From JANWWM01 sp046719715 (GTDB taxonomy: Bacteria; Bacteroidota; Chlorobiia; Chlorobiales; Thermochlorobacteraceae), in NCBI GenBank assembly GCA_046719715.1, contig JBDNCJ010000001.1:1-64000 (forward strand): DNA of 64,000 bases. Direction: 5' to 3'. Under the pieces are notes generated by a model. The model saw only the letters and a program-made list of their open reading frames with translations. It was not told where the DNA came from and did not search any database. Shown here in pieces: positions 1-8,483 of this stretch; position 1 is the stretch's first letter, and the number at the start of each line of letters is the position of its first letter. The position numbers were made by a program, and so were the translations under genes.

Positions 1-69
1 GATGGTGCAAAGTCGGTTGAGGAAGTAACAGCGTCCATCGAGCAGTTGCTTCAAAGCACGCGCGCGTAA
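1..69 (+). CDS. C-terminal end of an unidentified protein (partial)
   Basis: Frame 1 is open from the window edge to a TAA at 67-69 and encodes 22 residues beginning DGAKSVEEV. The tail looks like a closing amphipathic helix. It resembles the last helix of adenylate kinases, which often read DG.SVEEV, but 22 residues cannot prove this. The gene converges with the flavoprotein gene on the other strand, whose stop lies 24 bp away. Confidence 0.4.
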   Translation, partial: DGAKSVEEVTASIEQLLQSTRA

Positions 70-93
70 CAGTTGAGCATACCGGCGAACGCG

Positions 94-702
94 TTACGGC
101 ACAATCCAATGAGCAATCACTTCGCCGCTTGCTTGCCAAACAAACTTCGCGCGCTGATGCCCCGATGAATTGAGCCAAAGCCAATCAATCGTGTGAATAT
201 GCGTTTCAACCACCGTAAAATTTTCCCTTCCCGCTTCGCTTTCTTCAATCGTCGGATTCCTTTTCAACAGTGATTCAGGCAACCCTGATGCAGGTTCGGC
301 AAGAATTGTCGAAGGCGCAAGCGAGAGGTAGCAACGCCGGCTCAATAGTTTGGTATTTTCCCATTGAACATTGGCGAGGGCGTCTTGATAGTGCAAGGTT
401 GCCATGCCTGAAAGACGAAGTTGGACGCGGGCTTCGGTGTCGTAAAAAAGCCAACAGATGTTAGGATTCTCTGTCAGTTCCGAAATTTTTTGTGAGCGAT
501 GGTCGGTGTGGAAAATGAGCGTTCTCGATTCAGGAAGAACTTTACGAAGCACGACGGTTCTCGCCTGCGGCGCGCCGTTTGAAATCGTAGCAATGACGCC
601 CGTATGAAACGGGTGAGTGCGCGTGCGCGCGCCGTTTTGCAACGCTTCCCAAATTGAAGCTAAAAGTGTATCAAGTGAAAGCTCTTGTTCGAGCGTTATC
701 AT
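94..702 (-). CDS. PNPOx-like FMN-binding flavoprotein
   Basis: This 202-residue protein belongs to the pyridoxamine 5'-phosphate oxidase split-barrel fold. Residues about 35-100 carry the FMN-binding pattern (ARTVVLRKV, then TDHRSQKISEL), and the C-terminus ends in a W...P segment like the PNPOx dimerisation region. The canonical PdxH C-terminal RLHDR substrate motif is replaced by GHQRAKF. That fits the Alr4036-type PPOX flavoproteins better than true PdxH, so the substrate is not assigned. True PdxH uses O2. The ATG at 700-702 follows directly on the divergent leader of the peptide-binding lipoprotein gene. Confidence 0.75.
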   Translation of the reverse strand: MITLEQELSLDTLLASIWEALQNGARTRTHPFHTGVIATISNGAPQARTVVLRKVLPESRTLIFHTDHRSQKISELTENPNICWLFYDTEARVQLRLSGMATLHYQDALANVQWENTKLLSRRCYLSLAPSTILAEPASGLPESLLKRNPTIEESEAGRENFTVVETHIHTIDWLWLNSSGHQRAKFVWQASGEVIAHWIVP

Positions 703-807
703 AGGCTTGAAATCGGTTTATGCGAGATGCTCCACGCAAGTCGCATGGTTAAGTGTTATATTTGGCTTTCAGTTGCACTTCTCAATCAAACCGTTTCAAA
801 GCAAAGA

Positions 808-2562
808 ATGCGCGCGTTTCATTGTTTCACTGTGTTCTTTTTCGTTATCACGTCTTTGGCAATTTCATCTTGCGCTAAAAAAGAAACAAAGTCGGAATTT
901 CGTTCCGCAAACGGCGGCAAAGTCTACGGCGGCACATTCGTCTACAACGAAACGACCGACTTGCCGACCTTAGACCCCGTTCAAATCGGCGATGTTGCCT
1001 CGCACCACGCCGCACATCAGATTTACGAACTGCTCATTGACCTTGACCACACCACGCTTCAAATTGTGCCTGAACTGGCAACACGATGGGAAATTTCACC
1101 CGATGGCTTGACCTACACATTCTATCTGCGCGACAGCGTCTACTTTCACAACGACGTCTGCTTTCCGCAAGGCGAAGGACGCAAATTTACAGCAGACGAT
1201 GTGAAGTTCTCCTTTGAACGCGCATGCAATCCGAAAACACAAACCAAAGGCTTCTGGGTGTTCAAGGATAAGGTCGTCGGAGCCAACGAATACTTCGAGG
1301 CGCAACAATCGCTCGAGCCAAAAGTCAACGAAGTCAAAGGCTTTGAAGTGCTCGATGAACGTCGCTTTCGAATTCGATTGGTGAAACCTTACGCGCCGTT
1401 CTTAATGCTTCTCACTTCGGCGTTTTGTTATATCGTGCCACCCGAAGCGGTCAAGTATTACAATCAAAACTTTCGCATGCACCCTGTCGGCACGGGCGCG
1501 TTTCAGTTCCAAGAATTTAAGGACGGACAATACCTGTTGCTCAAACGCAATCCGAAGTATTGGCAGAAAGACGAACACGGAAATCGCTTGCCATTTTTAG
1601 ACAATGTGAAGTTGCTTTTCATTCGCGACCTTTCCACGCAAATGATGACGCTCAAACAAGGGGGATTATCGGAATCGTATCGAATTGAATCCGCGATGCG
1701 GAGCGAATGGCTAACGGAACAAAATACGCTCGCCGAAAAATACAGCGATGAATTTGTCCTGCATCGCACGCCTGCGCTCTCGACGCAGTTCTACGGCATG
1801 AATTGCAAAATCAAACCCTTCAACGACAAGCGCGTGCGCCTTGCCTTCAATTATGCGATTGACCGCGAAAAACTCGAACGCTATGTTTTGAAAGGGGAAG
1901 GTATTGCCGCCACAAAGGGAATCGTGTCACCGCTGACGCCGAACTACGACACCTCCAAAGTCAAAGGCTACAAATTTGATGTTCAAAAAGCACGGCAGTT
2001 GCTTGCCGAAGCGGGTTTTCCCAATGGCAAAGGCTTTCCTGAAATCACACTTCAACTCAATGCGGGAGGCGGGCGCAATCTGAAAATGGCAGAAGCCATT
2101 CAAGAGATGCTTCAAAAAAATTTGAACATCAAGGTTAATCTCTTGCAAGTCGAGTGGTCAATGCATTTGGAATCAATGGAGACGGGAAAAGCTCCATTTT
2201 ATCGATTAGGTTGGGTCGCCGATTATCCCGATGCAGAAAATTTTCTTAATCAATACTACGGCAAACTTGTTCCCGCGAAGTTGGAGGAGCGCAGTTATCC
2301 AAACACGGCACGTTATCAAAATCCGAAGTTCGACGAACTTTATGAAAAGTCACTGATGATTATCAACGACGCGCAACGCAACGCCGTCTATGTTCAAGCC
2401 GAACAGATTGCCCTCGACGAAGCCCCACTTCTTCTGACAATTTACGACATCGATGAGCGCATCGTCCGCAAAGAAGTTCGAGACTATCCTGTCAATGCTA
2501 TGGATCGACGCGACTTCAAAACGATTTGGCTAAACAAGCCAACCTCAATCGCGAAAGAATAG
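808..2562 (+). CDS. Peptide ABC transporter substrate-binding lipoprotein
   Basis: An extracytoplasmic solute-binding protein of family 5 (OppA/DppA type), expected to capture peptides for an ABC importer. The open frame extends upstream to 685, but the ATG at 808 gives a clean lipoprotein signal: MRAF, a hydrophobic core, then the lipobox AISSC, predicting a lipidated Cys about 20 residues in. The mature part has the family signature near its N-terminus (TLDPVQIGD, then ATRWEISPDGLTYTFYLRD) and F..DDVKFSFER. Length, 584 residues, is normal. No permease or ATPase gene lies next to it, so its partners must be encoded elsewhere. The next gene is convergent. Confidence 0.88.
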   Translation: MRAFHCFTVFFFVITSLAISSCAKKETKSEFRSANGGKVYGGTFVYNETTDLPTLDPVQIGDVASHHAAHQIYELLIDLDHTTLQIVPELATRWEISPDGLTYTFYLRDSVYFHNDVCFPQGEGRKFTADDVKFSFERACNPKTQTKGFWVFKDKVVGANEYFEAQQSLEPKVNEVKGFEVLDERRFRIRLVKPYAPFLMLLTSAFCYIVPPEAVKYYNQNFRMHPVGTGAFQFQEFKDGQYLLLKRNPKYWQKDEHGNRLPFLDNVKLLFIRDLSTQMMTLKQGGLSESYRIESAMRSEWLTEQNTLAEKYSDEFVLHRTPALSTQFYGMNCKIKPFNDKRVRLAFNYAIDREKLERYVLKGEGIAATKGIVSPLTPNYDTSKVKGYKFDVQKARQLLAEAGFPNGKGFPEITLQLNAGGGRNLKMAEAIQEMLQKNLNIKVNLLQVEWSMHLESMETGKAPFYRLGWVADYPDAENFLNQYYGKLVPAKLEERSYPNTARYQNPKFDELYEKSLMIINDAQRNAVYVQAEQIALDEAPLLLTIYDIDERIVRKEVRDYPVNAMDRRDFKTIWLNKPTSIAKE

Positions 2563-2581
2563 CGCGGCATGGCGCAGATTA

Positions 2582-3751
2582 TTAGTTCATCTCCCAAAGT
2601 TTGACGGTCTTGTCGTCGCTTCCTGTTACAAAGTAGCGTCCATCAGGCGAGAGCGAAACGGCATTGATGGTGAAGGTATGTCCGCCGTTGGTTCGGTCAA
2701 TGGTTTCTTTGCATTGTGCGTTTTGGATATCCCAAAGTTTGATGGTTTTATCTTGGCTCACGGTCAGGAGTTCTTTGCCGCCATTGACAAAAGTCATGGC
2801 TTTGATAGAGAAAGTGTGAGCAAGGATTTTGACTTTCGGCTTAATCGATTTTCCCTCGACCGTCCAGATGCGCAAGCGAGCATCTTTGCCGCCCGTGATG
2901 AAAAGTTTTCCATCGGGCGAAAACATGACAGAGAAGACGGAGTCGCCGTGTCCCTCAATCGTATGAAGCACCTCGAAGGTTTTGGCATCTAAAATTTTGA
3001 CGAGACGGTCGCTACTGCCGGTGGCGAGCAATTCGCCGTTTGGCGAAAGGGCAATGGTGCGAATGTTTCCTGCATGAAGGGGAACCACACGTATAAGCGA
3101 GAAGTCAGAGAGGCGAAAGACTTTCAGTGCGCCGCCCGATGCGCCGACATAGAGTTCGGTTTCGTCGTGATTGAGCGCAAGCGCGTAGTTCGGCAAGAGT
3201 TGCGGGTTGGAAAAAACGACTTCGCGTTCTGTGGCGACTTTGCCGGCTTTTTCAAACACTGACCGAATAAGCCCGCCATGCTTTGCAGTGTCAGAGTCGG
3301 CTTTGTTCAGCTCATAAAAAATGTAATGAAGGGCGTCATAGACACCGGTGATGTCGGCGATTTCAATCGTCTCTTTGCCGTCGGAAACCATCACGCGCCC
3401 CTCTCTTTTCGAGTCGTGGAGATAGGTAGCGGAAATGTAGTTTGCGCCAAGTTGTGGCGAGAGAATGGTTGCAAGTTTGTCGAAGGTTTGTGCATCATAA
3501 ACAATCGTCATGCCGTCGCGCCCTGTGGTGATGAAGTATTTACCGCTTTTGGAAAAGAGCATCGCATAAACGGATTGGCGGTGGTCGGCAAGTCCGCCGA
3601 TGGCTTCGGGTTTGCCGACTTCATACACGAAGACGGAGCGTAAGCCGCCCGCTGCTGCAAATCGTTTGCTGTCGGGGGCAAAGGCAACGGTATAGGCATT
3701 CTGCTTATTTTCAAAAAAAGTTTGGACGGGTGAAATGCGTGTTTGGCTCAT
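2582..3751 (-). CDS. WD40 repeat protein
   Basis: A 389-residue protein made almost entirely of WD40 blades, seen as recurring [AS]FSPDG...TGS.D..V[KR][IL]W/D units. The clearest blades are in the second half (LSPNGELLATGSSDRLVKIL, FSPDGKLFITGGKDARLRIW, then a C-terminal SPDGRYFVTGSDDKTVKLW). Seven or so blades would close a propeller. There is no signal peptide or extra domain, so it should be a cytoplasmic protein-interaction scaffold. The N-terminal 15 residues (MSQTRISPVQ) are not part of a blade. A second stand-alone WD40 protein lies at 37064-38125. Partners are unknown. Confidence 0.85.
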   Translation of the reverse strand: MSQTRISPVQTFFENKQNAYTVAFAPDSKRFAAAGGLRSVFVYEVGKPEAIGGLADHRQSVYAMLFSKSGKYFITTGRDGMTIVYDAQTFDKLATILSPQLGANYISATYLHDSKREGRVMVSDGKETIEIADITGVYDALHYIFYELNKADSDTAKHGGLIRSVFEKAGKVATEREVVFSNPQLLPNYALALNHDETELYVGASGGALKVFRLSDFSLIRVVPLHAGNIRTIALSPNGELLATGSSDRLVKILDAKTFEVLHTIEGHGDSVFSVMFSPDGKLFITGGKDARLRIWTVEGKSIKPKVKILAHTFSIKAMTFVNGGKELLTVSQDKTIKLWDIQNAQCKETIDRTNGGHTFTINAVSLSPDGRYFVTGSDDKTVKLWEMN

Positions 3752-3781
3752 GTCTGGTTTTCGTTTGGAAGCCCTTGCGTT

Positions 3782-4228
3782 TTATGGTTTCGCACTCGAA
3801 GGCTTCGAAATGTTGGCAATGTTGTTCTGAACTCGCGAGGTGCGAACATTTTCCAAGCGACTAACCAAGAACTCGCGTGTTTTGTTCAGTGCAAAATTGG
3901 TAAGTGCTTGAAACGCAATTTCTTTGAGCGATTGAATCAGCGGCGAGGACGCTCGAGAGCGACTTGGTGCAATTTGCACAGCTTTCTTTATGGAGCGCGG
4001 GACTTCGGGCGCGACGAGTGCGCGAACGACTCGACCTGTAAGCCAGCCAATGCCGACGGCGATTGCCATGGTTGTAACAGGAAATCGCGAGACAATTCCT
4101 TTCGGAGTGAGGCGTGCGTTGAGTTCAGATTTGAGCATCTGCTTGCGCGATTTCAAGCGGGCTTTGCGCACAGCAATCGTGCGTTCCAACGCTTGGCGAT
4201 AGGCATCAATCGATTCTGACTCCGACAT
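3782..4228 (-). CDS. Small membrane-associated protein in YqjD/YqjE-like cluster
   Basis: The frame is open further upstream, but the ATG at 4226-4228 is the likely start. It overlaps the stop of the preceding gene as TAATG and follows a strong GGAGGAG ribosome site, giving 148 residues. It has a basic N-terminal helix (RKARLKSRKQ), one hydrophobic stretch (TTMAIAVGIGWLTGRVV, about residues 51-67) and a basic C-terminal half. It sits third in a translationally coupled trio after an ElaB/YqjD-like and a YqjE-like gene. In enterobacteria the third gene of such trios is the small protein YqjK. Similarity to YqjK here is by position only, and function is unknown. Confidence 0.65.
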   Translation of the reverse strand: MSESESIDAYRQALERTIAVRKARLKSRKQMLKSELNARLTPKGIVSRFPVTTMAIAVGIGWLTGRVVRALVAPEVPRSIKKAVQIAPSRSRASSPLIQSLKEIAFQALTNFALNKTREFLVSRLENVRTSRVQNNIANISKPSSAKP

Positions 4229-4626
4229 TACTTGTGCTCCTCCTCTTTCGGCTTTGACGATTGCCTCTGCTGATACTCGCGCCAAAAAAATTTGAGAAAC
4301 AAGTTTCGCACCAAACTTGGCTGAAAGACGTTGATGAGCACAACCGTACCGATAAGCACGCCGCCGATGGTTAAAAAGCCCAGCGAGCGTTGTCCCAAAA
4401 TTTCTCCCAAGTAAAGCGCGAGCGCAATGAACAGACACGACGCACCCACGATTGAAATCAAGACGAGCACGATATTCGCCGCAATCCCTGAAAGGAGTTC
4501 AATCGCATCGATCTTCGCCAGCTCGACCTTTGCCGTAACCATATCAGAAAAATCATCGAGCGATTGTGAAAGCGATTCATCGAGCAACTCAATGACGCTT
4601 TTCTCGCGCTGACGGTTATCTTTCAT
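4228..4626 (-). CDS. YqjE / phage-holin-like membrane protein
   Basis: A 132-residue protein with a charged N-terminal helix (VIELLDESLSQSLDD), two transmembrane segments (about 45-70, LSGIAANIVLVLISIVGASC, and about 78-100) and a charged tail (SSKPKEEEHK). This is the layout of the YqjE / putative actinobacterial holin-X family. These inner-membrane proteins are of unclear role, and a holin function is not implied. It starts 3 bp after the stop of the upstream ElaB-like gene, with an AGAGG ribosome site, and its stop overlaps the next start. Confidence 0.7.
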   Translation of the reverse strand: MKDNRQREKSVIELLDESLSQSLDDFSDMVTAKVELAKIDAIELLSGIAANIVLVLISIVGASCLFIALALYLGEILGQRSLGFLTIGGVLIGTVVLINVFQPSLVRNLFLKFFWREYQQRQSSKPKEEEHK

Positions 4627-4629
4627 GTC

Positions 4630-4839
4630 TTATTCGCCTCTGCGTGGTGAAAAAAGCATGCCCAAAAGAAACCCGACGCCCAACGCAATCAACGCCGATT
4701 GGACGGGGCGCTTTTCAATATATCCCGTTACTTGTTCTTTGGCGCGTTTCGCCGTTTGAAACGATGAAGTTTCTTTGAGTTGTTCGTAGAGAGCGTCTAA
4801 TTGCTCTTGAAGCAAGGCGGGTTGTTCTTTTTCAGCCAT
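4630..4839 (-). CDS. ElaB/YqjD-like (DUF883) small membrane protein
   Basis: A 69-residue protein with an amphipathic N-terminal coiled segment (QEQLDALYEQLKETSS), a VTGYIEKRPVQSALIALGVGFLLG segment divided by the conserved RP, and a short GxxL-rich C-terminal membrane anchor ending SPRRGE. This is the ElaB/YqjD/DUF883 pattern. In E. coli such proteins are C-tail-anchored and bind ribosomes in stationary phase, but that role is not shown here. It is first in the trio running down to 3782 and is divergent from the Rieske gene, with about 180 bp between them. Confidence 0.7.
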   Translation of the reverse strand: MAEKEQPALLQEQLDALYEQLKETSSFQTAKRAKEQVTGYIEKRPVQSALIALGVGFLLGMLFSPRRGE

Positions 4840-5020
4840 TGACGAGAGCGTGTTGAGTTTAAGGTTGTCAATAAGTTCTGCAGATGTATGTTAAGCAATT
4901 TAGAAAACTTTTCTATCTTCTCTCGTCCGTTTCTAAATGCAACCAACGCGTCTTTGAAGACGAAATGAGAAACGAATTTAGGGACAAACATTTTGGAAGT
5001 AACCTTACTGTTCTTGTTTA

Positions 5021-5395
5021 ATGTCAACGCCGCTGTCTACCGCTGTGGAGAGCCTCTCGAAAGTCGTTCCCATCATTGCCTCGTCCGAATTGCATGAGGG
5101 TATGTCGCATCTCTTTACGTTTGTTAAAGACGACGAGCGATACGAAGCCTTTGTCATTCGTTTTGGGAGTCAGGTTCGCGCATACTTGAACTTGTGTCCG
5201 CATGCGGGTGAGCCGCTTGCCGAAAAAAATCAGTCGGCGTTCAACAGCGACAAACGATACCTTTTATGCCGAGAGCACTTCGCGCTTTTTGACCCCGAAA
5301 CGGGAAAATGCGTAAGCGGCCCCTGCCCGATTGCCGACCTGCATAAAATTTCCATTGTGCAACAGGAAGACATGATTTGTTTAGTGTTGGGTTGA
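5021..5395 (+). CDS. Small Rieske [2Fe-2S] protein
   Basis: A 124-residue soluble Rieske-fold protein. The cluster ligands are visible as CPHAG (about residues 59-63) and CREH (about 84-87), matching the C-x-H ... C-x2-H pattern. After the second box comes FDPETGKCVSGPCP, which matches the loop typical of Rieske ferredoxins. There is no transmembrane anchor, so it is not the quinol-oxidising subunit of a bc complex. It is more like a ferredoxin or the small subunit of an oxygenase or nitrite reductase, but no such partner is adjacent. It is transcribed alone. Confidence 0.8.
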   Translation: MSTPLSTAVESLSKVVPIIASSELHEGMSHLFTFVKDDERYEAFVIRFGSQVRAYLNLCPHAGEPLAEKNQSAFNSDKRYLLCREHFALFDPETGKCVSGPCPIADLHKISIVQQEDMICLVLG

Positions 5396-5600
5396 GGCGT
5401 TTTCTTTTTTGAAATCTGCCCTTACTTCTCTACTTTACTGTTAGGGAACAAAAACCGTCGCGAGCAAATAGCGGCGTCTCATCAAATAAAAGTTGGAGTC
5501 TCGCCCAATTCACCTCTTGAAAAGTTGTGCTTTGCTCAATCGCACAAGTGATTCAGTCATTATTTTACTTCGTCCTACAAGTTAATTTAATTGTTGTGGT

Positions 5601-7313
5601 GTGTTAGGGAATCTTCAAAAATATCGTGAAATCATTATCTCGGTCGCGCTCTTCCTCATTTTGGATTTGAGCGTGCTGGTGGTGAGCTCGATTACGACGG
5701 GGCAACTTGAAAGCGATGCCGTCGCCGTGAACCTTGCCTCTCGACAACGTGAACTCTCGCAGCGCATCGTCAAAACATTGCTTCAAATTCAAATCGCTCA
5801 AAATGCCGAGCATAGTATTGAAGACCCGCAAAACGAATTGGCGACCACATTCAAAATTTTCGACGAAACGATTGAAGGACTACGCGACGGGCGGCTCGTT
5901 ACCGGCGGCGACTACAAAACTGTAATGCTCAATTCCGTTGAAACCGACAGTGCCAAAGTCTATCTCGAGCGCGCTTTCCTCATCTGGAATCCGTTCAAAG
6001 AAAAACTCTTTCGCGTGATTGCCGCCAAAGGCACTGTTCCTAAAGAAGATTTGCAAGACGCCGTCGAGTATGCTTCGAACAACAACCTCTTGCTCCTTGA
6101 TTTGATGAACTTCATCACGTCGGAAGCGGAGAAAAAACTCTCGGATAAATCCAACACGCTCCGCACGATTCAAATTACAGGCATCATCGCCGCACTCATT
6201 AACTTTTTTATTCTCCTTTTCCATTTTATTCGTAAGTTGCGTTCCCAAGACGCAGAAATTGCACGATACTCTGAAAATTTGGAGAAAATGGTCGATATTC
6301 GCACGCGTGAATTGAGAACGGCGCAAGAGCAATTGAGGGCGACGAACATCAGTCTTGAAAAAGCGAAGTATGAACTTGAAATTCTGAATTCGCAGTTGGA
6401 GCAAAAAGTCGAAGAACGCACCGCTGAACTGAAAAACACGCAAACCCAACTGATTCAATCCGAAAAAATGGCGGCATTAGGTCAGATGGTAGCCGGGCTC
6501 GCCCACGAAGTGAATACGCCTTTAGCGTTTGTGAAAACCAACTTGGAAGGCATGTCGGAGTTCCAAAAGGAAATTTTCTCACTCATCGATGAATCCGATA
6601 AGTTGTGCGAATCCCTCAAAAACGACGACATGGAAAACCTCGACAAGCATTTAATTCAACTTGCAGAGTTGCAACAGCGCTTAAAGCAAGCCAATACGGT
6701 TCAAGATATTAGCGATATGCTTCGCGAATCCCTGACGGGTATGGATAGAATCCAAGAATTGGTGATGAACCTTAAGAATTTTTCGCGCCTCGACGAAGCC
6801 GAATACAAATACGCCGATATTCATGCGGGAATTGACTCGACCTTACTAATAGCCAACAACATTATTAAAAACAAAGCAAGGGTGGTGAAAGAATACGCTC
6901 CAAAACTTTATGCAGAATGCTATCCTGCTCAACTCAATCAAGTGTTCTTGAATTTGATTACGAATGCGGCGCAAGCAATGGAGCGGGACGACGGCGAAAT
7001 TAAAATCAAAACGTCGGTTGAAGACGGCTACGCGGTTGTTCGCGTTACCGACAACGGCAAAGGCATTCCAAAAGAGCACCTGAACCGAATTTTTGAACCG
7101 TTCTTTACAACAAAGCCGGTCGGTCAAGGAACGGGTTTAGGGCTGAGCATCTGCTATCAAATTATTGAAAAGCACTCCGGCGTGATGCAGGTTGAAAGCC
7201 AAGTCGGCGTCGGAACAACATTCACGATTAAAATTCCCGTCAAACAAAAGCGCGACGGGGGAGCCGCAACGGAAAGCGTTCGGTCTCGATCTTCAAACCT
7301 CCAAATGGCATAA
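5601..7313 (+). CDS. Membrane sensor histidine kinase with PilJ-type sensor
   Basis: This 570-residue kinase starts at GTG 5601. TM1 (about residues 11-30) is followed by an extracytoplasmic PilJ/NarX-type helical sensor starting ASRQRELSQRIVKTL. TM2 is at about 190-210, followed by a long coiled coil (215-285). The HisKA domain has the phospho-acceptor H302 in GLAHEVNTPLAF. The HATPase domain shows the N box (NLITNAAQAME), G1 (DNGKGIP) and G2 (GTGLGLSI). The next gene is a receiver protein 31 bp downstream, so the two probably form one signalling unit. The stimulus is not deducible. Confidence 0.88.
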   Translation: MLGNLQKYREIIISVALFLILDLSVLVVSSITTGQLESDAVAVNLASRQRELSQRIVKTLLQIQIAQNAEHSIEDPQNELATTFKIFDETIEGLRDGRLVTGGDYKTVMLNSVETDSAKVYLERAFLIWNPFKEKLFRVIAAKGTVPKEDLQDAVEYASNNNLLLLDLMNFITSEAEKKLSDKSNTLRTIQITGIIAALINFFILLFHFIRKLRSQDAEIARYSENLEKMVDIRTRELRTAQEQLRATNISLEKAKYELEILNSQLEQKVEERTAELKNTQTQLIQSEKMAALGQMVAGLAHEVNTPLAFVKTNLEGMSEFQKEIFSLIDESDKLCESLKNDDMENLDKHLIQLAELQQRLKQANTVQDISDMLRESLTGMDRIQELVMNLKNFSRLDEAEYKYADIHAGIDSTLLIANNIIKNKARVVKEYAPKLYAECYPAQLNQVFLNLITNAAQAMERDDGEIKIKTSVEDGYAVVRVTDNGKGIPKEHLNRIFEPFFTTKPVGQGTGLGLSICYQIIEKHSGVMQVESQVGVGTTFTIKIPVKQKRDGGAATESVRSRSSNLQMA

Positions 7314-7344
7314 GTCCAAACGGATATAAGTTTTTACAGGTATT

Positions 7345-8304
7345 ATGAGCGCACTTTCCAATATTCTTCTCGTTGATGATGAGCCGCTGTTGCTCTCTTC
7401 TTTAAGTCGAGTTCTTCGTCTTCACTATACCGTTTTTACGGCGGAAAACGGTGTTCAAGCGCTGGAAGTTGTTCAGCGCAACAAAATCAAAGTCATTGTC
7501 AGCGACCAGCGCATGCCCGGCATGCTTGGGCACGAGCTTTTAGGCAAAGTCAAAGACCTCAGTCCAAACACCGTGCGATTGCTACTGACGGGTTACAGCG
7601 ACCTTGACGCGATTTTGAACTCCGTCAATGCGGGACAAATCTTCCGATATATCAACAAGCCGTGTAGCGTTGAAAAGTTGCGCGAAATGATTGAACTGGG
7701 CGTTCAAATTCACGACCGCATCGTCTCGATGCAAAACGACGCCAAAACGGCGGCACCCGCAAAATCCATAACTGAAGTCGCTAAAACGGATGCAGACCCG
7801 CCTGCAACTTTACTGTTTGTGGGATATACGCCTGCTGAAATTCAAAAGCTCACCTCCAAAATAAACGTGCGCTTCATTGTTGAGCATGCGACGACGCTCG
7901 ATGAAGCATTTGCCGCGCTGAACCGCGTCTCTGTTTCGGTGTTGATTAGCGACCTCAACTTCGGTGAGCACGACGGCATTGACTTTTTGAACACCGTCAA
8001 AAAAGAGTTTCCGCACACCGTTACCGTCATTCTAACCGATATTGTTGATGCGACGATGGCGATTCGATCGATTAACGAAGTGCAGGTATTTCGCTACATC
8101 ACCAAGCCCGTGAGCGAAGAATCTTTTGCGCGCACGGTCGAAGAAGCCGCTAAGAAAAATCGCACCTATCAATCAACGCCGCATCAAAACATTAAACTCA
8201 CGGCGGAAAGCATCAGCCCCGACCAAGCGTTCCAGACGTCGGCGGAAAAATTGCGTGCCAAACTCGTCGCCGCTCGCATCGCCTTGACGAAATCGCGCTC
8301 GTAG
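7345..8304 (+). CDS. Double-receiver response regulator without output domain
   Basis: A 319-residue protein with two REC domains and no DNA-binding or enzymatic output. REC1 (residues 5-125) has the full active site: acidic pair D11/D12, phospho-acceptor D54 in VSDQRMPG, the T in LLLTGYS and K105 in INKPC. REC2 (about 154-275) keeps D203 in ISDLNF, T231 and K254 (ITKPV), but the acidic pair is replaced (LLFVGYTP). It should therefore bind Mg2+ poorly and may be a pseudo-receiver. A low-complexity linker joins them. It follows the kinase gene closely and is its likely partner. Confidence 0.85.
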   Translation: MSALSNILLVDDEPLLLSSLSRVLRLHYTVFTAENGVQALEVVQRNKIKVIVSDQRMPGMLGHELLGKVKDLSPNTVRLLLTGYSDLDAILNSVNAGQIFRYINKPCSVEKLREMIELGVQIHDRIVSMQNDAKTAAPAKSITEVAKTDADPPATLLFVGYTPAEIQKLTSKINVRFIVEHATTLDEAFAALNRVSVSVLISDLNFGEHDGIDFLNTVKKEFPHTVTVILTDIVDATMAIRSINEVQVFRYITKPVSEESFARTVEEAAKKNRTYQSTPHQNIKLTAESISPDQAFQTSAEKLRAKLVAARIALTKSRS

Positions 8305-8483
8305 TCAATTCCTTCAATGCTTGAGTACTGTCGCCTCCGCCTGCGAAATCTGAACGTCAAACGTTACCTCATCACGCCGTGTTCAAGGGGCTCTTGTATT
8401 CATTTATAGTTTCTCAAATATTCTCAAATATCTTGCGGCTTAAACCAACATGCATCGCATTGTAATTGTATTGCTCACTGCTG

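Noticed and set aside
685..807. Extended N-terminus of the peptide-binding lipoprotein
   Set aside because: The later ATG at 808 gives a proper lipoprotein signal, and the extension overlaps the divergent flavoprotein start.
4228..4626. Holin of a prophage
   Set aside because: The family name is historical, the neighbours are ElaB/YqjD-like, and no phage gene is present.
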